In this document: piece after piece, positions 1 through 7,405 of the stretch
Numbering within the stretch: position 1 is the stretch's first letter
Layout of the letters: each line of letters begins with the position of its first letter
The notes under the pieces: generated by a model
What the model saw: only the letters and a program-made list of their open reading frames with translations
What the model was told of the DNA's origin: nothing
The model's database searches: none
Source: an uncultured bacterium
GTDB lineage: Bacteria > Planctomycetota > Phycisphaerae > Phycisphaerales > SM1A02
Direction of reading: 5' to 3'
DNA length: 8,824 bases
Assembly: GCA_903867275.1 (NCBI GenBank)
Contig: CAIPQY010000382.1
Location: 1-8,824, forward strand
Made by a program: the position numbers and the translations under genes

Positions 1-296
1 CTGCTGCGGAACCTGCGCCCGAGCCAACACCAGAACCCGCGCCCGCTGCGGAGCCTTCACCCGAGCCCACGCCGGAACCTGCACCCGCTGCGGAACCCGC
101 GCCCGAGCCGAAGCCTGAACCAGCACCAGAGCCCACGCCCGAGCCCACGCCGGAGCCGGCGCCCGCTCCCGTACCACCGGCCGCCGCGCCCAAGCCCGCC
201 GATCCCGCGTATCCGCCGCCCTACGAAACGCCCCCCGAGCCTGACCAGCAGCCGCGCAAGCGTCCGGTCAAGCCGGTGCCGCCTTCGCAGGCCTGA
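1..296 (+). CDS. C-terminal end of an unidentified Pro/Glu/Ala-repeat protein (5' end outside window)
   Basis: An open frame enters the window (first full codon at base 3) and ends at the TGA at 294-296, giving the last 97 residues. I do not recognise the protein. The visible part is entirely low-complexity: three tandem 14-residue units of the form AAEPAPEPTPEPAP (units start at bases 3, 45 and 87), then a shorter run of PEPTPEP and PAP repeats, then a mixed tail with tyrosines (YPPPYETPP) and a basic end (RKRPVKPVPPSQA). Such Pro-Glu/Pro-Ala runs usually form stiff, extended linkers, as in TonB or in wall-spanning segments, but nothing here shows that function. The frame is supported by the repeat and by a stop placed well ahead of the icd promoter region. 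The catalytic or membrane part, if any, lies upstream of the window. Confidence 0.72.
   Translation, partial: AAEPAPEPTPEPAPAAEPSPEPTPEPAPAAEPAPEPKPEPAPEPTPEPTPEPAPAPVPPAAAPKPADPAYPPPYETPPEPDQQPRKRPVKPVPPSQA
3..128 (+). repeat. Three tandem 42-bp coding repeats (14-residue Pro-rich units)
   Basis: Units 3-44, 45-86 and 87-128 each encode the same 14-residue Pro/Glu/Ala pattern. The differences are a Ser for Ala at the fifth position in unit 2 and a Lys for Thr at the ninth position in unit 3. Each unit begins with GCTGCGGA. The period is an exact multiple of three, so gain or loss of units would keep the frame. The first unit touches the window edge, so the array probably continues upstream. 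Weaker 4-residue PEPT/PEPA repeats follow to about base 170. Confidence 0.8.
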
Positions 297-320
297 TCCA
301 ATCCGCCGCACCCAGTTCGC

Positions 321-341
321 GTCACCCGCCGCGCGGGTTAC
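321..341. promoter_or_regulatory. GC-rich inverted repeat overlapping the icd -10 region
   Basis: Bases 324-338 form a perfect 6-bp stem with a 3-base loop (ACCCGC-CGC-GCGGGT). With one mismatch the stem extends outward to 321-341. It lies 24 bases after the stop of the upstream gene, and its 3' arm runs into the TACACT box (339-344). There is no T-run after it, so it is a poor intrinsic terminator. An operator site or a terminator without a U-tract are the alternatives. Confidence 0.45.
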
Positions 342-344
342 ACT
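339..344 (+). promoter_or_regulatory. Candidate -10 box of the icd transcript
   Basis: TACACT fits the TANNNT -10 pattern and is followed by CGCC, as at several other genes in the window. It lies 33 bases before the icd start, which leaves room for a short leader containing the Shine-Dalgarno sequence. No convincing -35 was seen; TTCGCG sits 17 bases upstream but matches TTGACA poorly. Confidence 0.45.
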
Positions 345-363
345 CGCCATTTCACCCCTTTTG

Positions 364-369
364 AAGGAG
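364..369 (+). promoter_or_regulatory. Shine-Dalgarno sequence of icd
   Basis: AAGGAG lies 8 bases before the ATG at 378. It is the strongest ribosome-binding site in the window and fixes the icd start. Most other genes here have no such site. Confidence 0.8.
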
Positions 370-377
370 AAATTCGC

Positions 378-1775
<1,398 letters not shown>

Positions 1776-1779
1776 TGCC

Positions 1780-2538
1780 GTGACGGACACGCCGCAGCCA
1801 GCCGCGGAGGTGAAGCCGCCGAAGGGCGTGTACGGCGCCGCGGTGCTGCTTGGCCTGTGGATGCTGGTGCCGCCGCTGCTCGGCTTCTATCTGCTGTCGC
1901 AGATCGAGCCGCTCACGGGGTGGTTCCGTCAGGATCTGCTCACCGGCGCCGCGCTGTTCGCGCTGGGCTACATGGTGTGCTGCGGTCTGGGCATCCTGCC
2001 CACCTACGCGCCAAGCATCGTGTGCGGCTGGATCTTTGCCCCGTGGATCGCCTTTCCCACGTGCGTGCTGGGCTATCTCGGCGCCAGCACGATCGGATAC
2101 GCGATCAGCCGGTTGGCCGGCGGCCAGCATGATGTGGAGCGCTGGATCGACCGCTGGCCCAAGGCCAAGGTGATCCGTCACGCGCTGGTGGAAGAGCAGC
2201 CGCGACGCACGCTGCTCATCGTGGGTCTGCTGCGACTCTCGCCAAGCTGCCCGTTCTCCATCACCAACCTCGCCATGGCGACCTCGGGCGTGCGGTTCCC
2301 GGTGTTCATCGTGGGCACGGTGCTGGGCATGGCGCCGCGCACGCTGGCGGCGGTGCTGGTCAGTCACTGGGCCGCCGAGCAGGGCGCCAAGGATCTGGTG
2401 CAGCTGGCCACCCAGCAGGGGTGGGTGGCGGTGTCGATCGGCGTGGTGCTGCTGGTGGGCTCGCTGATGCTGATCGGCCACATCGCCCAGCAGGCGCTCA
2501 CCCGGGCGGTGGGCGCAAAACAGCCGCCGATTCGCTAG
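1780..2538 (+). CDS. VTT-domain (TVP38/TMEM64, DedA-like) integral membrane protein
   Basis: A 252-residue multi-span inner-membrane protein. Hydrophobic segments lie at about 17-40, 54-71, 76-109, 143-150, 171-194 and 214-234. The middle follows the VTT/SNARE-associated pattern: a Pro-containing entry (LPTYAPSIVCGWIFAP, 73-88), Gly-rich helices ending in Arg111, then LLRLSPSCPFSITN (150-163) and FIVGTVLGMAPRT (176-188), the family's most recognisable stretch. VTT proteins are linked to lipid scrambling or transport and to envelope homeostasis; the substrate here is unknown. The start is a GTG 4 bases after the icd stop with no Shine-Dalgarno site, which suggests translational coupling to icd. 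In-frame GTGs at 1810 and 1828 are alternative starts that keep the first span. The stop codon TAG is part of the candidate -10 box of the next gene. Confidence 0.82.
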   Translation: MTDTPQPAAEVKPPKGVYGAAVLLGLWMLVPPLLGFYLLSQIEPLTGWFRQDLLTGAALFALGYMVCCGLGILPTYAPSIVCGWIFAPWIAFPTCVLGYLGASTIGYAISRLAGGQHDVERWIDRWPKAKVIRHALVEEQPRRTLLIVGLLRLSPSCPFSITNLAMATSGVRFPVFIVGTVLGMAPRTLAAVLVSHWAAEQGAKDLVQLATQQGWVAVSIGVVLLVGSLMLIGHIAQQALTRAVGAKQPPIR

Positions 2539-2541
2539 ATT
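2536..2541 (+). promoter_or_regulatory. Candidate -10 box of the methyltransferase gene
   Basis: TAGATT, followed by CGACG, ends 13 bases before the ATG at 2555. Its first three bases are also the stop codon of the VTT gene. The gap is C-rich and has no Shine-Dalgarno sequence. It resembles the box before the next gene (CTAGAGTCGTCG), which suggests a near-leaderless transcript. No clear -35 was found. Confidence 0.4.
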
Positions 2542-2554
2542 CGACGACCCCCCC

Positions 2555-3397
2555 ATGGCCACCAAGCAAGCAACACGAAACGGAAAGAAGCCCGCCAAGG
2601 GCTGGCGCACCGCCAGCACCGGCGATCGCCACGACCTGTACGAGGAGAGCGTGCAGAGCCCCGAGGAGGAGAGCGAGTTCATCGATCGCGTCTTCCGCTC
2701 GCTGCGCAAGCGCACGCCGACCTTCCTGCGCGAGGACTTCTGCGGCACGCACTTCCTGAGCGCCACCTGGGTGCAGCAGCGCCCGGCCAACCGCGCCGTG
2801 GGCTTCGACCTGGACACCGAGGTGATGGCCTGGGGCCGCGCGCGTCGCGCCAAGGTGCTCACGCCCGCGCAGCAGAGCCGCATGGACATCCGCAAGGGCG
2901 ATGTGCGCACCGCGCGCAGCGAACCCGTGGACGCCATCGCCGCGTTCAACTTCAGCTACTTCCTGTTCAAGACGCGCAAGGACCTGATCGGCTACTTCCG
3001 CCACGCGCGCAGCCAGCTGAAGAAGGACGGCGTGATGTTCGTGGACTGCTACGGCGGCTACGAAAGCTTCAGCGAGCAGACCGAGGAGCGCGATCTGGAC
3101 GGCTTCACCTACCAGTGGCACACCGAGCGCTACGACCCGGTGAGCGGCGACGTGCTGAACCACATCCACTTCGTGTTTCCGGATGGCACCAAGATGCGCA
3201 AGGCGTTCACCTACGACTGGCGCCTGTGGACCATCCCCGAGATCCGCGAATGCCTGGCCGAGGCCGGTTTCAGCAAGACCCACGTGTACTGGGAGGGCAC
3301 CGACCACGCCACCGGCGAGGGCGACGGCATCTTCCGAAAGACCACGGTGGGCGAGGCCTGCGGCGGCTGGATCGCCTACATCGCGGCCGAGAAATGA
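2555..3397 (+). CDS. Class I SAM-dependent methyltransferase, substrate unknown
   Basis: A 280-residue soluble protein with a Rossmann-type methyltransferase core. The glycine-rich motif I is present in a variant form (REDFCGTHFLS, 59-69). An acidic end of strand 2 follows (GFDLD, 83-87), then an adenine-side acid (KGDVR, 114-118), a motif IV-like FNFSYFLF (131-138) and strand 5 with DCYGGYE (164-170). The C-terminal third (about 185-280) is beta-rich and Trp/Tyr-rich (YQWHTERYDP, YDWRLWT, VYWEG) and probably forms the substrate side. The first 20 residues are Lys/Arg-rich and likely disordered. I recognise the general family (REDFCGT-type methyltransferases) but not the substrate. The polyprenyl synthase lies 27 bases downstream. 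A role in prenylated quinone methylation is conceivable, but the sequence is not UbiE/MenG-like in the parts I can compare. Confidence 0.85.
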   Translation: MATKQATRNGKKPAKGWRTASTGDRHDLYEESVQSPEEESEFIDRVFRSLRKRTPTFLREDFCGTHFLSATWVQQRPANRAVGFDLDTEVMAWGRARRAKVLTPAQQSRMDIRKGDVRTARSEPVDAIAAFNFSYFLFKTRKDLIGYFRHARSQLKKDGVMFVDCYGGYESFSEQTEERDLDGFTYQWHTERYDPVSGDVLNHIHFVFPDGTKMRKAFTYDWRLWTIPEIRECLAEAGFSKTHVYWEGTDHATGEGDGIFRKTTVGEACGGWIAYIAAEK

Positions 3398-3411
3398 TCC
3401 GGTACCCCTCC

Positions 3412-3417
3412 TAGAGT
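3412..3417 (+). promoter_or_regulatory. Candidate -10 box of the polyprenyl synthase gene
   Basis: TAGAGT, followed by CGTCGCC, ends 7 bases before the ATG at 3425. A transcript starting the usual distance downstream would begin at or next to the start codon. There is no Shine-Dalgarno sequence between the box and the start. Confidence 0.45.
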
Positions 3418-3424
3418 CGTCGCC

Positions 3425-4432
3425 ATGGTGCCTCCATCCATCCTGTCGCCAGTCACGCGTCACGCCCCACTTGCGGCGGCCATTCTGGGTGGCCTGCGCG
3501 ATGTGGAGGAGATCTTCGCGAAGCAGTTGCGCAGCGATCTGCCCGCGGTGAACGAGCTGGCGCAGCATGTGGAGCGCTATCGCGGCAAGATGCTGCGGCC
3601 CACGCTGCTCATGCTCAGCGGCATCGCGTCGGTGGGCGCGGGTGATGGCGCGCCGATCAAGAAGGCGCACCGCATCTGCGCGGCTGTGGGCGAGATGATC
3701 CACATGGCCACGCTGGTGCACGACGATGTGCTGGACGAGGCCGAGACGCGTCGCCGCGGTCGCACGGTGAACAGCCTGCGTGGCAACGAGACGGCGGTGA
3801 TGCTGGGCGACTGGCTCATCAGCAACTCCTTCCATCTGTGCTCGCTGGTGGGTGACACGGCGGTGAACGTGCTGTTCGGCGAGACCACCAACACGCTGTG
3901 CGAGGGCGAGCTGCTGCAGCTGAGTCGCCGCGAGGATCCCACGCTGGACGAGGTGACCTACATGGAGATCGTGCGGCGCAAGACGGCCGCGCTGGTCGCC
4001 ACCTGCTGCTCGCTTGGCGCGCGGCTGAGTGGCGCCTCCGACGAGGTGCAGACCGCGCTTGGCCTGTACGGCGAGCGCACCGGCTGCGCGTTCCAGATCC
4101 AGGACGATGTGCTGGATCTGGTGGGCGAGGAGGCCGTGGTGGGCAAGACGCTGGGTCGCGACCTGGAGAAGGGCAAGACCACGCTGCCGGTCATCCTGCT
4201 GCTGCGCGGCGCAAGCCCGTGGGAGCGCAGCGAGGTGCTGCAGATCATTCATCGCCGCGACGGTGCCGCGCTGCTCGAGCGCCTGCGTCGCAGTGGCTGT
4301 CTGGACGAGGCCAAGGCCACCGCGCAGTCGCTGGTGGAATCGGCCAAGAGCGCGCTGGATGTGGTGCCCGAGGGCCCCGCACGCGAACTGCTGCGCGAAC
4401 TGGCCGACGAAGCGGTTCGCCGTCAGGCCTGA
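3425..4432 (+). CDS. Long-chain all-trans polyprenyl diphosphate synthase (IspB/HepT-like)
   Basis: Adds isopentenyl diphosphate units to an allylic diphosphate to make the long isoprenoid chain of quinones. The 335-residue product shows the full set of trans-prenyltransferase motifs: GKMLRP (54-59), first Asp-rich motif DDVLD (100-104) with Arg109-Arg110, KT (186-187), FQIQDDVLD (223-231) as second Asp-rich motif, then GKTLGRDLEKGKTTLP (240-255). Small residues Ala95-Thr96 before the first DDxxD match those I recall in E. coli octaprenyl synthase. This points to a product longer than C20, probably C30-C45, but the exact length cannot be read from sequence. The gene starts 27 bases after the methyltransferase stop, with its own TAGAGT box and no Shine-Dalgarno site. 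It converges with the thioredoxin-like gene, 22 bases between stops; no intrinsic terminator is evident in that gap. Confidence 0.93.
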   Translation: MVPPSILSPVTRHAPLAAAILGGLRDVEEIFAKQLRSDLPAVNELAQHVERYRGKMLRPTLLMLSGIASVGAGDGAPIKKAHRICAAVGEMIHMATLVHDDVLDEAETRRRGRTVNSLRGNETAVMLGDWLISNSFHLCSLVGDTAVNVLFGETTNTLCEGELLQLSRREDPTLDEVTYMEIVRRKTAALVATCCSLGARLSGASDEVQTALGLYGERTGCAFQIQDDVLDLVGEEAVVGKTLGRDLEKGKTTLPVILLLRGASPWERSEVLQIIHRRDGAALLERLRRSGCLDEAKATAQSLVESAKSALDVVPEGPARELLRELADEAVRRQA

Positions 4433-4454
4433 GGCGCGTTCGGCGTTTCCTGTT

Positions 4455-5081
4455 TCAGTTCTTCTTGGCGTCTGCGTCCGCGGGGCGCGGCTTCGCCTTC
4501 TTGGCGGGATCGGCCTTCTCGGCCAGCAGCTCGGTGGTGATCTTCTTCAGCGCATCGCTGCGCACGCCCACGTATCGCACGGTGCCGTTCACGTCCACGA
4601 CCACGTTGATGGGCTTGATGGGCAGGCCCATCGCCATCAGCCATGCGCCGTCCATGTCCACGGCCACGGGCAGGGCGGGGGCGCTGCTCGACATGTTCTT
4701 CGCGGCGGTGGCGGCGTCGTCGTTCATGTGAATGGGCACAAAGCGCACGCCGCTGGGCAGCGACATCTTCACGCTGCGCATCAGGCTGCGGCCGCCCTGA
4801 TTCATGCTGAAGGTCTGGATCACGGTCACCGTGCCGTCGGAGGGATCCTGCGCCTTGCCGCCGAACCACTTCACGCTGGCGGGTGCGGCGGGAACGGCGA
4901 AGCCCAGGTTCTTGCTGGCGCTCTCGCGCTCGGTGGCGGTCACGGCGGGGTCCAGCAGCTTGGGATCGGGCTCGCCGGTGGCGCCCAGCATGGTGGCGCA
5001 GGCAAGCGCCAGCGTGGCGATCTGCGCGGCGCGAACAAGGGCGAACGGACGCGTCAGACGGCACATGGCGTTGGACTTCAT
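4455..5081 (-). CDS. Secreted thioredoxin-fold protein without redox cysteines
   Basis: A 208-residue protein with an N-terminal signal: basic start with three Arg, then a hydrophobic stretch ending around GATG at residues 33-36. The body matches the TlpA/thioredoxin layout: strand TVTVIQTF (84-91), active-site loop SMNQGGR (92-98), strand VRFVPIHMN, and strand INVVVDVNGTVRYVG (158-172) preceded by the expected Pro157. Where the family has WCxxC, this protein has MNQGG. All its cysteines lie in the signal region, so the mature protein is cysteine-free and cannot act as a thiol oxidoreductase. A binding, chaperone or scaffold role is more likely. The tail (about 186-208) is Lys/Ala/Pro/Asp-rich. 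The start at 5081 is favoured by TATGCT-TCGCCG directly before the ATG and by signal length. Alternatives are ATG 5114, overlapping the panC stop as ATGA, and GTG 5120. A weak lipobox (LALAC) means a lipoprotein is possible. Confidence 0.78.
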   Translation of the reverse strand: MKSNAMCRLTRPFALVRAAQIATLALACATMLGATGEPDPKLLDPAVTATERESASKNLGFAVPAAPASVKWFGGKAQDPSDGTVTVIQTFSMNQGGRSLMRSVKMSLPSGVRFVPIHMNDDAATAAKNMSSSAPALPVAVDMDGAWLMAMGLPIKPINVVVDVNGTVRYVGVRSDALKKITTELLAEKADPAKKAKPRPADADAKKN

Positions 5082-5087
5082 CGGCGA

Positions 5088-5093
5088 AGCATA
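5088..5093 (-). promoter_or_regulatory. Candidate -10 box of the thioredoxin-like gene
   Basis: On the minus strand TATGCT is followed by TCGCCG and then the ATG at 5081. The box lies in the 29-base gap after panC. Six bases between box and start codon imply a leaderless transcript. ATGACG (5114-5109) is a possible -35 but the 15-base spacer is short. Confidence 0.5.
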
Positions 5094-5110
5094 CGCGCCG
5101 CTGCACGCCG

Positions 5111-5956
5111 TCATCGCCACACGGGCATGGCCATGTTGTCGATCAGGCGAACTTCTGGCAGTCGTGCCGCGATCAGTGCACGGCAGGGCGTTTCCAGTCC
5201 GCTCACCGGCAGCAGCGTGGCGGCGTCGCGCACGGCCACGTAGTCGATGGTGAATCCGTGCTGCTCCAGCGTTTCGCGCATCAGCGCTTCGGCGGTGGCG
5301 GGTCGCTGCGCGCTCATGGCCATCTGCAGCGCGCGATACACGCCCAGTGCGGTGTCGCGACGGTCGGGCGTGAGGTAGCGGTTGCGGCTGCTCATGGCCA
5401 GGCCGTCGCGCTCGCGCACGGTGGCGCAGGGCACCACGCGCAGCGAGCCCCAGCGGCCGGCGCTGCGCTCGACCATCTGCGTGATCACGCGCAGCTGCTG
5501 GAAATCCTTTTCACCGAAGAACGCCGCGCTTGGCTTGCACAGGTCGAACAGTCGCGCCACCACCTGGCACACGCCGCCAAAGTGTCCGGGGCGCGCGGCG
5601 TCTTCAAGCCTGGGTTCGGTGGCGGCGGGGGGCAGCGGCCACGCGGCGGATTCACGCGCGGCGGCTTCCAGGCCATCGGGATAGATCAGCGAGGCGTCGG
5701 GCACGAACACCGCGGCGGCGCCCGCCTTCTCGGCCAGCGCCAAGTCGGCCTGCAGCGTGCGCGGATACTTGCTGAAGTCTTCCTTGGGGCCGAACTGCGT
5801 GGGGTTCACGAACACGGTCACCGTCACGGGGCCCGCGGCAGCGGCCACCGCGCGTTCGATCAGCGAGCCGTGGCCAGCGTGCAGCGCGCCCATGGTGGGC
5901 ACCAGCGCGCCGTGGTGCAGCGGGGCCAGGTCCTCGATGTGCTCGACAACGCGCAT
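5111..5956 (-). CDS. panC: Pantoate-beta-alanine ligase (pantothenate synthetase)
   Basis: Joins D-pantoate and beta-alanine with ATP to make pantothenate, the vitamin precursor of coenzyme A; cytoplasmic, usually a dimer. The 281-residue product has the expected motifs in order: VPTMGALHAGH (19-29, with the HxGH nucleotide-binding signature), VFVNPTQFGPKEDFSKYPRT (48-67), RPGHFGGVCQVVARLF (122-137), FFGEKDFQQL (146-155), VRERDGLAMSSRNRYL (180-195, KMSKS-like) and the C-terminal VRLIDNM (269-275). Length is normal for the family. The ATG at 5956 is chosen because the family normally begins this close to PTMGALH. An in-frame GTG at 5992 would add 12 residues and overlap the upstream gene. It starts 14 bases after the LOG-family stop with no -10 box of its own, so the two are probably one transcript. 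The gap holds the 10-bp palindrome GCAGGCCTGC (5961-5970). No panB, panD or panE is in the window. Confidence 0.96.
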   Translation of the reverse strand: MRVVEHIEDLAPLHHGALVPTMGALHAGHGSLIERAVAAAAGPVTVTVFVNPTQFGPKEDFSKYPRTLQADLALAEKAGAAAVFVPDASLIYPDGLEAAARESAAWPLPPAATEPRLEDAARPGHFGGVCQVVARLFDLCKPSAAFFGEKDFQQLRVITQMVERSAGRWGSLRVVPCATVRERDGLAMSSRNRYLTPDRRDTALGVYRALQMAMSAQRPATAEALMRETLEQHGFTIDYVAVRDAATLLPVSGLETPCRALIAARLPEVRLIDNMAMPVWR

Positions 5957-5970
5957 GGGGGCAGGCCTGC

Positions 5971-6777
5971 TCACTTCCCCGCCGGCTTCCACGCCACCTT
6001 CTCGCGCAGCTTCAGCCAGGCCTTGTGCGCCTCGCCGAAGATCGCCACCACTTCCTCCACATCATCGGAGTAGCGCAGGAACGACAGGTCGTTGGCGCCG
6101 GTCAGCGGCGCCTTGCCGTCGCGCACGCGCTGCGTGAACATGAGCTCGTGCGACTGCTCCACCATGGGCTTCCAGAACGGATGTGCCACCACGGGGTAGG
6201 TGGCCTCGAGCCATCCAAGCTGCTTCAGCTGGAAGAACATGGTGGCCTCCAGGCGCGTGCCGATGCCGCCCGGCGCGATGTACGCGCCGTGCGTGATGCG
6301 GATGAACTCCTCGATGCGCGTGCTGAAGTTGTTGGTCTTGTCGGTCACGTCGAGCAGGGTGTTGGGCCGCTCGCCGGCAGCGAAGTCCATCATCACGCCG
6401 ATGTTCTGGCTGGTGGTTGGCTTGCCGGCCTTCTGCGCCTCGGCCTTCGCCGCCGCCAGACCCGCGGCTGCGGCCAGCATCATGCCGCTCGAACCGCCGC
6501 CCGTCACGATGGACGCGCCGTACTGCTCGCCAAGTCGCTTGGTGATGCCCGTGATGCACGCCACCTCGTCGGGTGTGTGCGCATCGTGCGTGGCACCGAA
6601 CACGCCCACGCGGAAGTTTTCGAAGTACGCACCCGGGAACGAGTCGAACAGCAGCGATTCGTAGCGCTGTCGCGCGGCGTGCAGTTCGGCATCCAGACGC
6701 GTGCTCTCGGCTCGGTCGATCTCGATCTTGCCGGTCAGGTTGAACGAATCGAGACGAAGGGTTCGGTATTCGGCCAT
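5971..6777 (-). CDS. LOG-family (TIGR00730-like) Rossmann-fold protein, probable nucleotide phosphoribohydrolase
   Basis: A 268-residue cytoplasmic protein. The core carries the LOG/lysine-decarboxylase-like signatures: VGVFGATHDA (57-66), VTGGGSSGMM (91-100), FSTRIEEFI (151-159) and APGGIGTRLE (168-177), the PGGxGTxxE motif with Glu177 intact. Arg154 and Glu177 correspond to the catalytic Arg and Glu of cytokinin-activating LOG enzymes, which release a free base from a nucleoside 5'-monophosphate. Nucleosidase activity is therefore the best guess, but the substrate is unknown. The N-terminal segment (1-55) before the Rossmann core is longer than in minimal LOG proteins. The open frame continues upstream to 7098, but that part is the shadow of the PEP-CTERM-like gene. 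The ATG at 6777 starts the conserved protein and has TGC-TACCTT 10 bases before it. panC follows after 14 bases. Confidence 0.88.
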   Translation of the reverse strand: MAEYRTLRLDSFNLTGKIEIDRAESTRLDAELHAARQRYESLLFDSFPGAYFENFRVGVFGATHDAHTPDEVACITGITKRLGEQYGASIVTGGGSSGMMLAAAAGLAAAKAEAQKAGKPTTSQNIGVMMDFAAGERPNTLLDVTDKTNNFSTRIEEFIRITHGAYIAPGGIGTRLEATMFFQLKQLGWLEATYPVVAHPFWKPMVEQSHELMFTQRVRDGKAPLTGANDLSFLRYSDDVEEVVAIFGEAHKAWLKLREKVAWKPAGK

Positions 6778-6787
6778 GGGTGCGCGA

Positions 6788-6796
6788 AAGGTAGCA
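6788..6796 (-). promoter_or_regulatory. Candidate extended -10 box of the LOG-panC transcript
   Basis: On the minus strand TGC-TACCTT (extended -10 TGn plus TANNNT) is followed by TCGCGCACCC and the ATG at 6777. It lies in the 22-base gap after the PEP-CTERM-like gene. There is no Shine-Dalgarno sequence, so the transcript would have almost no leader. Confidence 0.45.
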
Positions 6797-6799
6797 GTC

Positions 6800-7405
6800 T
6801 CACACCCTTCGCCGCTTGGCCAGCACGCCCGCAAGCGCCACCAGCGCCGCCGCACCTGGCGACGGCACGGTGAGATACAGATTGTCGATGGAGGCGAAGA
6901 CGCTGGCGCCTGGATCGAAGGATGCCACCGTGATCGACAGCGAGGTGATGTTGGCGGTGCTTGAGTAGAAGCCGATGAATTCACCGGGGCCGGTGACGAA
7001 GCCCTCGTATGCGGTGCCTTGTGACACCTTCGCATCGATGATCGACGGCACCACATTGCCGAGCGCGTCGGTGCCGAAGATGTTGCCCGCCACGCCACGA
7101 ACGCCCTTGGAGAAGCTGAAGGTCAGCGTGGCGAATGCATCGTTGGTGCGCAGGGATCCGTCGCTCGCGAACAGGCCCGATGGGCTTGCCGAGGCCGTCC
7201 ATGTGACGTCGCCCACCACGCCGGTCACCGTGTCGGCGTAGTACCCGACATACGAGTTGAAGGTCTCGGTGCCCACGCTCTGACCACCGCTCGTCACGCG
7301 CTGATTCCACAGCAGTTGGCTGGGCGTCACCACCACGCCCGCGTGGGCCATGGTGCCAAGCAGCGACGCGCACGCAACAGCGCCGAGCAGCGAGCAGGAA
7401 TGCAT
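6800..7405 (-). CDS. Secreted protein with PEP-CTERM-like sorting signal
   Basis: A 201-residue exported protein of unknown function. Residues 1-22 form a signal peptide ending AHA before Gly23. The body (23-179) is rich in Gly, Ser, Thr and Val and looks like a beta-sandwich; FDPGASVFASIDNLYL (163-178) is of the kind often seen just before such C-termini. The end has a Pro-Ser-Pro-Gly turn (181-184), a hydrophobic helix (AAALVALAGVLA, 185-196) and KRRR. This is the three-part layout of a PEP-CTERM sorter, with VPSPG in place of the classical VPEP; such variants are common in planctomycetes as I know them. The protein would be processed by an exosortase-like enzyme, none of which is in the window. 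The ATG at 7405 has GGAG 9 bases upstream, preferred to 7444, which would put 13 extra residues before the signal peptide. Confidence 0.82.
   Translation of the reverse strand: MHSCSLLGAVACASLLGTMAHAGVVVTPSQLLWNQRVTSGGQSVGTETFNSYVGYYADTVTGVVGDVTWTASASPSGLFASDGSLRTNDAFATLTFSFSKGVRGVAGNIFGTDALGNVVPSIIDAKVSQGTAYEGFVTGPGEFIGFYSSTANITSLSITVASFDPGASVFASIDNLYLTVPSPGAAALVALAGVLAKRRRV

Noticed and set aside
2498..4252. 584-codon open frame on the minus strand across the methyltransferase and polyprenyl synthase
   Set aside because: Antisense shadow of two well-supported genes; composition is Ala/His/Gln/Leu-rich with no recognisable motif.
5082..5120. Longer starts of the thioredoxin-like gene (ATG 5114 overlapping the panC stop as ATGA, GTG 5120)
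   Set aside because: They give an overlong signal peptide and ignore the TATGCT-TCGCCG placed just before 5081. The ATGA overlap is a typical coupling pattern, so this rejection is only moderate.
4883..6073. 396-codon open frame on the plus strand across the thioredoxin-like gene and panC
   Set aside because: Shadow of panC and its neighbour; His/Gly/Arg-rich product without domain signs.
6025..6873. 282-codon plus-strand frame opposite the LOG-family gene
   Set aside because: The minus-strand LOG protein has clear conserved motifs; the plus-strand product has none.
6778..7098. Upstream extension of the LOG-family frame
   Set aside because: The added 107 residues are the shadow of the PEP-CTERM-like gene in another frame and show no LOG features; the ATG at 6777 has a promoter-like box.
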